Source: Lumbricus terrestris (Eukaryota > Annelida > Clitellata > Crassiclitellata > Lumbricidae). Taken from it: 64,000 nt of DNA. The notes beneath the pieces are model-generated. The model was not told the origin of the DNA. It searched no databases and worked only from the letters and a program-made list of their open reading frames with translations. Positions 51,547-61,100 of the stretch are shown one piece after another (the first letter of the stretch is position 1; the number at the start of each line of letters is the position of its first letter). The stretch is taken from the NCBI GenBank assembly GCA_949752735.1, contig OX457051.1:2501-66500 (forward strand). The letters run 5' to 3'. The position numbers were made by a program, and so were the translations under genes.

Positions 51547-52612
51547 ACCTAAAGTAGGCAACTCCGCCACGGCAATTGGCCTATAGCATTTGCTTGCCCT
51601 TTGTCGTGCCAGTCCCAAGCCTGGTAATTAAGGAGGAGGGTTCCGCTTTATTTTAACATCATTCGGCTGATTCCATCTTGTCCGTCCTTTTTGAACTCCA
51701 GGGAGCAGCCTGAGCCAGTGCAATATGTCTTGGCATACTTTGTAGTTTTTTTAACCTATCCCGCCCGAGCCTCGTTGTTTCCTTGGGGGGAGAGAGGGAT
51801 TGACTACCCAAAGCCTGAACCCTGATCCCTAGGCCGGGCATTAACGTATTTACGGGCCGCGTGCCTGGTTTCATTTCAGCTTTGGCAGCCGACGAGTCCA
51901 CATGATTGTCTCTCTCGTAAGCGTTGCTCTCAGACCCATAATTTCCAGTCATACCATCATTTTAAGGTAAATACCTGACCTAAAGTAGGCAACTCCGCCA
52001 CGGCAATTGGCCTATAGCATTTGCTTGCCCTTTGTCGTGCCAGTCCCAAGCCTGGTAATTAAGGAGGAGGGTTCCGCTTTATTTTAACATCATTCGGCTG
52101 ATTCCATCTTGTCCGTCCTTTTTGAACTCCAGGGAGCAGCCTGAGCCAGTGCAATATGTCTTGGCATACTTTGTAGTTTTTTTTAACCTATCCCGCCCGA
52201 GCCTCGTTGTTTCCTTGGGGGGAGAGAGGGATTGACTACCCAAAGCCTGAACCCTGATCCCTAGGCCGGGCATTAACGTATTTACGGGCCGCGTGCCTGG
52301 TTTCATTTCAGCTTTGGCAGCCGACGAGTCCACATGTCTCTCTCGTAAGCGTTGCTCTCAGACCCATAATTTCCAGTCATACCATCATTTTAAGGTAAAT
52401 ACCTGACCTAAAGTAGGCAACTCCGCCACGGCAATTGGCCTATAGCATTTGCTTGCCCTTTGTCGTGCCAGTCCCAAGCCTGGTAATTAAGGAGGAGGGT
52501 TCCGCTTTATTTTAACATCATTCGGCTGATTCCATCTTGTCCGTCCTTTTTGAACTCCAGGGAGCAGCCTGAGCCAGTGCAATATGTCTTGGCATACTTT
52601 GTAGTTTTTTTT
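51539..52612. repeat. 431-bp satellite array, proximal remainder (~2.5 units)
   Basis: Continuation of the array after the transposon: the rest of the interrupted unit, a 7-T unit with ATTG, an 8-T unit without ATTG, and a final partial unit that ends at its T-run and TTAACCTA, where telomeric repeats take over. Sequence identity to the left part of the array is very high. Confidence 0.95.
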
Positions 52613-52685
52613 AACCTAACCCTAACCCTAACCCTAACCCTAACCCTACCCTAACCCTAACCCTAACCCTAACCCTAACCCTAAC
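52613..52685 (+). repeat. Interstitial telomeric tract 4
   Basis: About 12 CCCTAA copies with one shortened copy (CCTACCCTAA) in the middle. It starts at TTTTAACCTAACCC, the same point of the 431-bp unit as tract 2, and ends in CTAACGCGTGTTAAAGC, inside the 620-bp unit family. Confidence 0.96.
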
Positions 52686-53200
52686 GCGTGTTAAAGCTCA
52701 TTTCAGTCTTAGCAGTCGACGAGGAAACATCTCTCGCTTTTCAGTCACAGTTTGCAAGTCCACAGGCCGTGCCGCAGTTGCAATAAGCGCTCCCTGAGAC
52801 CCATTTTACCAGACATAACACCATTTAGAGTAGAGTAGGCAACTCCGCCACGGCAATAGGCCAGTCCTTTGTCGTGCCAGTCCCAAGCCTGGTTATAAGG
52901 AGGAGGGTTCCGCTTTAATATAACATCCGGGGCCAGTTTTGACCATTCCATCTATACTGCGGCTGATATTGGGTGTCCCATGCACTTGAGGCGACCGGGG
53001 CATTCCTTTGAGACTTTAGCGGTACTGTTTGCAAATGGTACATGGTCCTCTGTCATGACTTGAACTGTGATTTTTGATGATGGTACACTTACCAACCTGC
53101 TTACATGCCATTTCGCATCGACACTTGGTCCTTTTTTGATCCTTGGAGAACGGCTTGAGCCAGTGCTACATGTCTTTGTCATGCTAACCCTTTTCTTAAT
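52686..53200 (+). repeat. Single diverged 620-family unit between telomeric tracts
   Basis: Ordered match to the 620-bp unit from GCGTGTTAAAGCTCATTTC through GCACTTGAGGCGACCGGGGC to CTTTTCTTAATCC, with scattered substitutions and indels (for example CTTTAGCGGTACTGTTTGC for the usual TGTAGTGGTACTGCTGG). The ~110 bp that normally join the end of one unit to the start of this segment are absent, and telomeric repeats occupy that place on both sides. This is the most centromere-proximal satellite copy. Confidence 0.93.
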
Positions 53201-53224
53201 CCTAACCCTAACCCTAACCCTAAC
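53201..53224 (+). repeat. Interstitial telomeric tract 5, proximal subtelomere boundary
   Basis: Four CCCTAA copies following CTTTTCTTAAT of the diverged 620-family unit, at the same homologous junction as tract 1. To the right the sequence becomes unique (AATTCTGATTTTCTGC). Confidence 0.95.
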
Positions 53225-53473
53225 AATTCTGATTTTCTGCATCGATCAACACTCATTCAATCTCTTATTGATCCTGGACATTTTTTTACTATTCCATTCA
53301 TCAGTATTTGTGGGTGATCCACTAACTGCCTCGCAAATTGCCTTGAAGTCTATTCGCTTACATGCTGAAGTAGAGTGAATTACTTCTAAATGTGCACGAA
53401 CTAAAAATTACTCAGAGCAGAAACAAACAACTGTACTTGTGCTAATAATAAGAAGAAAACCTAAGTTTGGATA
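53225..53473. other. Unique sequence, no recognised gene
   Basis: About 250 bp of non-repetitive DNA between the last telomeric tract and the 3' end of the glycosyltransferase-like gene. A + strand frame (GDPLTASQIALKS, ending at 53378) is open but continues out of the telomeric repeat, has no start of its own, and I cannot match it to a family. It may be a remnant of a mobile element or chance. Confidence 0.4.
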
Positions 53474-53479
53474 TTTATT
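53474..53479 (-). terminator. Polyadenylation signal candidate AATAAA
   Basis: TTTATT on + is AATAAA on -, about 150 bp downstream of the stop codon of the two-exon gene. The spacing is reasonable for a short 3' UTR. No other evidence. Confidence 0.4.
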
Positions 53480-53627
53480 TCTTCTATACAAAATCATTAT
53501 GCTGTAGTACATTCTTATCCATCAGTAGGACCATACGTGCTCACAGTCGACGCATTTCGTTTTATGATTTTGAACAGCAGATGTGCTGTTGAAACCGACC
53601 TCCATTATTCAATCAGTTTCGCCATTT

Positions 53628-53914
53628 TCATCGTTTTGTGATAAACACTTCGCCTGAAAAGTCTGTCGTCGTCATCAGTTTGGCTGCCGTTGGATATCCC
53701 TCCGTGTGTCTGAATCCCCCTCCTATGAGCTTTGTATTGTACGACGAATCAGGTCTTCCAGACTTTTTTCTCTCTTTTATGTGAGCAGCTAACACTGTTT
53801 TCGTGCAGTCGATGACGTTGACTTTTTGCATTCTTGCCATTGCAACCAAGTAACTGTCGTAGGCAACTCGACCGATGACCACATCCACCAGACTTGACCA
53901 ATTCAGAGAACATC
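53628..53914 (-). CDS. Glycosyltransferase-like gene, exon 2 (C-terminal 94 residues plus stop)
   Basis: On the - strand an acceptor TTTACACAAACAG precedes the exon at 53914, with a pyrimidine-rich stretch upstream. The first two bases complete a split Gly codon left by exon 1, and the frame then runs to TGA at 53630-53628. The segment reads SLNWSSLVDVVIGRVAYDSY, then an NVIDCTKTVLAAH block. In the related invertebrate protein family this is the part that follows the YFF motif ending exon 1 (a D-F/V-VIGR block, a YD-YLV block and an ID-T-VLA-H block). This match, plus splice phase agreement and a combined coding length of 972 nt (324 codons including stop), makes the exon call strong. The TATA box, exons and poly(A) signal line up on one strand. 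Confidence 0.78.
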
Positions 53915-56121
53915 CTGTTTGTGTAAAGAAAGCAACTAAAATAGTGTGTATGCATGTATGAGCAGCTGTTATAGCGCCTCTACAGATACTACTCAGAGGT
54001 ACTCCGACTACAGCGCGGACACGACGTGCATGAGCAGTGCGATTGAAGGACCATGATACGCGGCGGCTTGAGGTGGATGATACCGAACATACTCATAAAC
54101 AACGGCACCTCGCGATGTACTTTTTATTCCACCGTCTCAACATCGTCTTGAAACTTCAATAACTTCCTGCCACAGCTTCGATTAGCTCGATATTTCATAC
54201 ATCTTTCTCTCGCCGCTAATAAAGTCTCTTCCCTCCTCGCAGTCATTTACTACTAAATGTGCTCTCATGTTTGCATGTGAATGGCTTTTCGACTGTATCT
54301 GGAATCTAAATAATTGCTCTACATAAGAGATCTTGATCATAAGTCATCCTTGTGTGCTCTTTTGCTCCTTTGCTCTTTTGCTCCTTTGCTCTTTTGCTCC
54401 TTTGCTCCTTTTCTCTTTGCAAAGCTCATGACAATATGTTCTAATACTTTAAAATGCAATTCAGCTGTTCGGCGACTGTTCACAGATCTTTAAAACTGCT
54501 TCAGAGGTTTTTGAATAATTGTGACCCATTTTCACAAAACCAGTCGCTTGTCGGGTAATGTCATCAGGTAGAAAAAGACCAAAAACGATGGAAAATCTTA
54601 AATCGGCCGTAATTGACATGAACGCAAAAACAGGTTAAAAAATATATATTCAATAGGAATGACGTATAAAACGCCTGTTTAGACGTTTCTAAATGTGTAA
54701 AAATTAATTTTTACTAACAGTAATGAATCTGCATCGAGATGGAAAGTCAGAATTTAAGTCAAAATTAGCTACTTTTGTTGCGATAATAAATTGGGTTACA
54801 GGTCGAATCGAAAGGCATGACTGGTCTCGTTTTGAACAAGGAAATCCCCTTTTCCTGTTTAATTAATAAAATATGACCGTCTTGTATTTAGTACGCACAG
54901 AGATTGGCCCAAAATAGATCGACTAACAGAAACAAATTCAAATAGCGCTAGAAGATCGGCACGTGACCAAATCTTGAGCCGTGGTTGACTGAACAATTGA
55001 CGGTCGCATGGCCTCGCGTGCTTTGAGGTGGGGAAACGGAATGAATCGTTTATTTTCTTCGCTTTTCGCTTAAATAACTTTATCTTCGAAATGGAGAAAA
55101 AAATTTGAATTTGTAGAGTATATTTGTAATTGTCGAAGCTACGCGGCGGCCAAATTGTATTTAAATCGGTCCAGTAGAAATAGCCGTTTCATAGGAGAAT
55201 GTCAATATTTATATCGCTAAACTTTACACACGATCTTCTCATCTAACAGTTTATGTATACCATCGGATTTAAAATTCTGTAACTCCGGTTATATGTGAGA
55301 CATAGAAAAACCGCAGACAGGTTTGGAAAAGAAAATGAAGCATCTACAGGAAATTGCTAAAAAGTGAAAAAATTTAAATGGAACTTCCGACTGGTTTTGT
55401 GGAGTTTGGTCAAAATTATATTACGCAACTGGAAAGTTAAGTTTTAACCAGATCTTGTCTCAAGCGCTTCTTTTATACGGGAAGAAACACTCTGATTTTT
55501 GGCCAATTTCATCAATTCTGTTCAAGGAGTAACAATTCCTATCCGTACAACTTCTATTTAGTCAAGTATTTTGTTATCAATCCAATTTACATTTATGAAA
55601 GAAAATTTTCCCGACCAACCAAACTCTATTTAGGCGAAAAAGCTTAGGTCGGCCCAGCTTATCTTCATGCAAATAATAAAGTTTTATCAAATCACCTTCT
55701 CTGTACCAAAGGATTTACGCCAATCTGGCTTCCATTATTTTAGGAAAGCACTTATATTTATTAATTCAGCCTTAATTTTAAGTTGACAATGCAAAATAAT
55801 CTGCCCACGCAAATGCGGTGTTACTAAAATAAACTGTGTCTCACATCTATTTCACTGGCTCCAAATTTCTTAGACGCCACTCTAAATCATAGAACACCAG
55901 CTTGTTGACGACTGACGAGTGCTGCGTCGTATCAGACGGGTTGTCTAGAGAGCGATGTTCAGTGGAGATCAGAGTTTGGCCTCCACAAGAACCATGCTAG
56001 CGAGGAGGGAGAGCAGTTCATTCCAGAGGGAAATTAAGATTTCGAGGAGTTACTTGGTTGCATTAATGCTCGGAGCTGATTCTAACAGAAATTTATTTAT
56101 CAAATCAAAGTGTGAGCCAAC
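53915..56121 (-). other. Phase-1 intron of the glycosyltransferase-like gene (2207 bp)
   Basis: Donor AAG|GTTGGC at 56122/56121 and acceptor CACAAACAG|GATG at 53915/53914, a GT-AG pair. The interior is AT-rich with no convincing coding region on either strand. It holds one short simple repeat (54355-54420). The + strand open frame at 55955-56197 is mostly antisense to exon 1. Confidence 0.72.
54355..54420. repeat. Short tandem repeat of GCTCTTTTGCTCCTTT
   Basis: Four imperfect copies of a 16-bp pyrimidine-rich motif inside the intron, itself made of alternating GCTCTTTT and GCTCCTTT. Simple slippage-type repeat. Confidence 0.85.
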
Positions 56122-56806
56122 CTTCTTTTGTGAAGAAGAAATAGTCGATTGCATAAGCTGGTATGAGCTTTCCTTTCTCCTTCGCCAGTTTCCGTAGGCG
56201 TTCATCCTGAAAATCACCGGCAGTCCAGCTAACATTCAAATTGATTGGGACATCAGTTCGTCTTCCAGTCATCATAACATTGTTTCCAAGCGAAATAAGT
56301 TTCTTCTGAATTCCTTTCAGGGTCTTAATGATGCTGTCATCAAATAAAAGATCTCCATTGGAGAAACCGTAAAGCATTGATTTGTATTTGTCAAACACCG
56401 TTTGGTACATATCTTTCAGACAAGGCGTTCCCGCATAGTTTGTTCTTGTTATTGGTAATACATCCCACCCTGCTAAGCGTGCTCTCCTCGCAAATGTTGA
56501 ATTGGTAAAATTGAGAAAGACAACTGGCTTTATATACGACTTAAACAGTGGCCAGTTCCTTAGAACAGCCTCCCGCGCCAGCAGATGATGGGGTATAGTC
56601 TTTATTTCTTTGAAAGTAGTAAAAATTATTAGTAAATGTTTGAATTCATGCTTCCGTTCTAAGCTCTCCATGCTATTCGAACTGAAATCACGTGAGTAAC
56701 GACCATTTGCTTCAATGAAATTGTGGTGAAAATTCTGCACATTTAGAATTCCAAAAACGATGAAAATTAAAGTTGCAATTACGCCGCAAGTTTTACTTTT
56801 TTTCAT
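56122..56806 (-). CDS. Glycosyltransferase-like type II membrane protein, exon 1 (N-terminal 228 residues)
   Basis: The ATG at 56806 has A at -3. Residues 1-6 are basic and 7-22 hydrophobic, giving a type II signal anchor, followed by a stem (25-55). The luminal part shows LLIIFTTFKEIKT (58-70), a LAREAVLRNW block (76-85), PVVFLNFTN (94-102), GWDVLPI (113-119), NGDLLFDD (150-157) and MTGRR (179-183). NGD followed by hydrophobics resembles the DxD-type metal/nucleotide-sugar motif of GT-A transferases. Similar proteins of unassigned function are common in marine invertebrates. Predicted role: transfer of a sugar in the Golgi, substrate unknown. Sequons at NFT (99), NST (102) and NVS (191) fit a luminal location. 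The frame runs on to a stop at 56105, but homology and the donor AAG|GT at 56122 place the exon end there, joining exon 2 in phase for a 323-aa protein. It is the first unique gene inside the subtelomere. Confidence 0.8.
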
Positions 56807-56872
56807 ATTTTGAGCGTTTTATTTCGATCAATGAAACGAGTAAGAGAGTGAATTCAAAGATTATTGTTCAAC

Positions 56873-56878
56873 TTTATA
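56873..56878 (-). promoter_or_regulatory. TATA-box candidate for the glycosyltransferase-like gene
   Basis: TGTATAAAGTTG on the - strand, about 70 bp upstream of the ATG. It would place transcription start some 30-40 bp upstream of the ATG. A single short motif, so tentative. The minisatellite region begins only ~120 bp further upstream. Confidence 0.35.
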
Positions 56879-56999
56879 CATTATTCAACTATGTAATATT
56901 TGTCGTGCACTGACACTGCGAAAGGATGTGCGTACGATATCTAACAGTGGCAAAACGAGTTTCGATCGTAAAAGTTTCCAGCTTCAAACGCATTTTCGC

Positions 57000-57580
57000 T
57001 GGAACGGAATGGAGATGTGGCAGCAGTACATGCTTGAATGGTATGGAAAGTTGAAATACTACATGTTGGAATGGAATGGGGATGTTCAAGCATTGCATGC
57101 GGGAATGGTATGGAAAGTTGAAATACTACATGTTGGAATGGAATGGGGATGTTCAAGCATTGCATGCGGGAATGGTATGGGGAGGTAGAAGCATTTCATG
57201 TTGTAATGAGATGGGCATACGGAAGCATTGCAAGCTGGAATATGAAGGTGATGTGGGAGCATTACGTACTGGAATGAGACGAGGATGCGAAAGCGAACAT
57301 GCCGTAATGGGATGGTGATGTGGAAAAATTGCATCCCGGAAGGAAATTGTGATGTGGAAGCACTGCATGCTGCAATGGACTTGGGTCTGACAGTATTTCA
57401 TGCTGTAATTTGCTGGTTGATGTGGAGGCATTGCATTCTGAATTGGCTGACTGTGAAATCATTATACATGTATGCTGGAATGCGATAGAATATGGAAGCA
57501 TTGCAAGCTGTAATGGGCTGAGTATTCGAAAGCATGGAATGCTGGAATGTCATGGGGATGTTAAAACATTGCATACCATT
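57000..57580. repeat. Degenerate edge of the 34-bp minisatellite
   Basis: Diverged ~34-bp units built on GCATTGCATGCTGGAATGG with a GGGATGTGGAA spacer. Two copies of a 67-bp dimer are well conserved, beginning GTATGGAAAGTTGAAATAC at 57041 and 57108. Units become more irregular to 57580. The shared GCATT-CATGCTG-AATGG core links it to the homogeneous array that starts at 58186. Several short open frames on both strands are repeat by-products. Confidence 0.75.
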
Positions 57581-57695
57581 TTTTACTCCTCTTGACCCCG
57601 GGTCGGGAGTGCCTCTAGGTAGCTAACTTGAAAGTGCGCCGTATCGATTCTGATTGGTTGATTGATTTTTTAATTCGATCGTGATGTGGGTGGCC

Positions 57696-57855
57696 CGACA
57701 AATTGTCGCACGACAAAATGTCGCCGACAAAATGTCACGGACAAAATGTCGCAGAGACAATATGTCGAACGACAAAATGTCGCCGACAAAATGTCACGGA
57801 CAAAATGTCGCAGAGACAATATGTCGCAGGACAAAATGTCGCCGACAAAATGTCG
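57696..57855. repeat. Array of eleven short palindromes (CGACAAAATGTCG type)
   Basis: Eleven near-copies of a 12-13-bp imperfect palindrome with arms GACA/TGTC around an A-rich centre, spaced about 15 bp. Variants (ATTGTCG, AATATGTCG, TGTCAC) repeat in the same order twice, showing that a four-unit block of about 60 bp was duplicated. Each unit can form a small hairpin; tandem protein- or recombinase-binding sites would also look like this. Confidence 0.9.
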
Positions 57856-57865
57856 CGCATAATTC

Positions 57866-57925
57866 TACTCCCTAAGTCCGTGGCGCGTGGAATAAATGGC
57901 TTCGATCTATCCGAAGTTTGAAGCA
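57866..57925. repeat. Imperfect direct repeat, copy 1
   Basis: Shares TACT-CCTAAG, CGTGG-GCGTGG and TTCGATCTATCCGAAGTTT with copy 2 at 57998-58044, and carries ~10 extra bases (AATAAATGGC region). TCGATCTATCCGA is itself nearly palindromic. Confidence 0.75.
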
Positions 57926-57997
57926 TAGGCCTACCTGTGCGATGATGTAGCGGACAAGGATTAAAGAAGACTGACCTGAGACAAAGATTGTACATAG

Positions 57998-58044
57998 TAC
58001 TCTCTAAGCGCGTGGTGCGTTCGATCTATCCGAAGTTTAAAGCA
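57998..58044. repeat. Imperfect direct repeat, copy 2
   Basis: Second copy of the 57866-57925 segment, starting TACTCTCTAAGCGCGTGG and ending at CGAAGTTTAAAGCA. The offset between TCGATCTATCCG cores is about 119 bp. Confidence 0.75.
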
Positions 58045-58185
58045 AACGGAAACAGAGAAATAGAACCCATTCAATATTTGGGAGACATTGCAAGAATTCT
58101 GAATATCAATGTTGTATGAAAAACTATGTGACTGGACCGGACTATCACCTGTGGACTGCTTCATACGGGCGCAGGACAAAGAGGA

Positions 58186-61100
58186 ATGCTGCAATGGGTT
58201 GGGAAAGCGAAAGCATTACGTGCTGCAATGGGTTGGGAGAGTGAAAGCACTGCATGCTGCATTGGGTTGGGAGAGTGAAAGCATTACATGCTGCAATGGG
58301 TTGGGAGAGTGAAAACATTACATGCTGCAATGGGTTGGGAGAGTGAAAGCATTACATGCTGCAATGGGTTGGGAGAGTGAAAACATTACATGCTGCAATG
58401 GGTTGGGAGAGTGGAAGCATTACATGCTGCAATGGGTTGGGAGAGCGAAAGCATTACGTGCTGCAATGGGTTGGGAGAGTGAAAGCACTACATGCTGCAT
58501 TGGGTTGGGAGAGTGAAAGCACTACATGCTGCATTGGGTTGGGGAGTGAAAGCATTACATGCTGCAATGGGTTGGGGAGTGAAAGCATTACATGCTGCAA
58601 TAGGTTGGGGAGTGGAAGCATTACATGCTGCAATGAGTTGGGAGAGTGAAAGCATTACATGCTGCAATGGGTTGAAAGAGTGAAAGCATTACATGCTGCA
58701 AAGGGTTGGGAGAGTGAAAGCATTACATGCTGCAAGGGGGCGGGAGAGTGAAAGCATTACATGCTGCAATGGGTTGGGGGAGTGGAAGCACTACATGCTG
58801 CAATGGGTTGGGAGAGTGAAAGCATTACATGCTGCAATGGGTTGGGAGAGTGAAAGCATTACATGCTGCAATGGGTTGGGTGAGTGAAAGCATTACATGC
58901 TGCAATGGGTTGGGGAAAGGAAGCATTACATGCTGCAATGGGTCGGGAGAGTGAAAGCATTACATGCTGCAATGGGTTGGGGGAGTGGAAGCACTACATG
59001 CTGCAATGGGTTGGGAGAGTGAAAGCATTACATGCTGCAATGGGTTGGGAGAGTGAAAGCATTACATGCTGCAATGGGTTGGGTGAGTGAAAGCATTACA
59101 TGCTGCAATGGGTTGGGGAAAGGAAGCATTACATGCAGTGATGGGTTGCGAGAGTGAAAGCATTACATGCTGCAAAGGCTTGAGAGAGTCAAAGCATTAC
59201 ATGCTGCAATGGGATGGGTGAGTGAAAGCACTACATGCTGCAATGGGTTAGGGAGTGGAAGCATTACATGCTGCAATGGGTTGAGAGAGTACAAGCATCA
59301 CATGCTGCAATTTGTTGGGAGAGTGAAAGCAATACATGCTGTAATGGGTTGGGAAAGTGAAAGCATTACATGCTGCAATTTGTTGGGAGAGGGGAAGTAT
59401 TACATGCTGCAATGGGTTGGGGAGTGAAAGCATTGCATGCTGCAAAGGGTTGGGAGAGGAAAAGCATGACATGCTGCAATGGGTTGGAAGAGTGAAAGCA
59501 TTACATGCTGCAATGGGTTGGGAGAGTGGAAGCATTACATGCTGTAATGGGTTGGGAGAGTGAAGGCATTACATGCTGCAATGGGTTGGGAGAGTGAAAG
59601 CACTACATGCTGCAATGGGTTGGGAAAGTGAAAGCATTACATGCTGCACAGGTTTGGGGAGTGGAAGCATTACATGCTGCAATGGGTTGGGGAGTGGAAA
59701 CATTACATGCTGCAATGGGTTGGGGAGTGAAAGCATTACATGCTGTTATGGGTTGGGAGAGTGAAAGCATTACATGTGGTAATGGGTTGGGAGAGTGGAA
59801 GCATTACATGCTGCAATGGGTTGGGAGAGTGGAAGCATTACATGCTGCAATGGATTGGGATAGTGGAAGCATTGCATGCTGTAATGGGTTTGGAGAGTGA
59901 AAGCATTACATGCTGTTATGGGTTGGGGAGTGAAAGCAGTACATGCTGCAATGGGTTGGGAGATTGGAAGCATTACATGCTGCAATGGTTGGGAGAGTGA
60001 AAGCATTACATGCTGCAATGGGTTGGAAGAGTGGCAGCACTACATGCTGCAATGGGTTGGGAGAGTGAAAGCATTACATGCTGCAATGGGTTGGGAGAGT
60101 GAAAGCACTACGTGCTGCAATGGGTTGGGAGAGTGAAAGCATTACATGCTGCAATGGGTTGGGAGAGTGAAAGCATTACATGCTGCAATGGGTTGGGAGA
60201 GTGAAAGCATTACATGCTGCAATGGGTTGGGAGAGTGAAAGCATTACATGCTGCAATGGGTTGGGAGAGTGAAAGCACTACGTGCTGCAATGGGTTGGGA
60301 GAGTGAAAGCATTACATGCTGCAATGGGTTGAGAGAGTGAAAGCATTACATGCTGCAATGGGTTGGGGAGAGGAAGCATTACATGCAGTGGTGGGTTGCA
60401 AAAGTGAAAGCATTACATGCTGCAAAGGCTTGAGAAAGTGAAAGCATTACATGCTGCAATGGGTTGGGTGAGTGAAAGCATTACGTGCTGCAATGGGTTA
60501 GGGAGTGGAAGCATTAGATGCTGTAATGGGTTGAGAGAGTACAAGCATCACATGCTGCAATTTGTTGGGAGAGTGAAAGCAATACATGCTGAAATGGGTT
60601 GGGAAAGTGAAAGCAATACATGCTGTAATGGGTTGAGAGAGTACAAGCATTACATGCTGCAATTTGTTGGGAGAGGGGAAGTATTACATGCTGCAATGGG
60701 TTGGGAGAGGGGAAGTATTACATGCTGCAATGGGTTGGGGAGTGAAAGCATTGCATGCTGCAATGGGTTGGGAGAGGGAAAGCATTACATGCTGCAATGG
60801 GTTGGGAGAGTGAAAGCATTACATGTTGCAATGGGTTGGGAGAGTGAAAGCATTACATGCTGTAATGGGTTGGGAGAGTGGAAGCAATACATGTTGCAAT
60901 GGGTTGGGAGAGTGAAGGCATTACATGCTGCAATAAGTTGGGGAGTGAAAGCATTACATGCTGATATGGGTTGGGAGAGTGAAAGCAATACATGCTGTAA
61001 TGGGTTGGGAGAGTAAAAGCACTACATGCTGCAATGGGTTGGAGAGTGGAAACATTACATGCTGCAATGGGTTGGAGAGCGAAAGCATTACATGCTGTAA

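Larger units (their letters stand above)
57581..58185. other. ~600-bp unrelated segment splitting the minisatellite
   Basis: Minisatellite units stop near 57580 and resume at 58186. The segment between contains the perfect palindrome GACCCCGGGTC near 57593, the small-palindrome array at 57696-57855, and a direct repeat (57866-57925 and 57998-58044). No protein of note. No convincing terminal inverted repeats or target duplication were found, so its origin (transposon, or older sequence around which the repeat expanded) is open. Confidence 0.5.

Noticed and set aside
39029..52333. Repeated 80-101-codon (-) open frames in the 431-bp units
   Set aside because: Their length and C-terminus depend only on T-run length and the ATTG indel; no start context or family resemblance.
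53749..53955. 68-codon - strand frame starting MHTHYF
   Set aside because: Out of frame with the family-like exon 2 and partly intronic; the alternative frame has the conserved blocks and a good acceptor.
55955..56197. 80-codon + strand open frame
   Set aside because: Its second half is antisense to exon 1 of the glycosyltransferase-like gene and the first half has no family resemblance.
57681..57921. Short Cys/Lys-rich open frames (KMSPTKCHGQN type) as a small peptide
   Set aside because: They are translations of the palindrome array in different frames.
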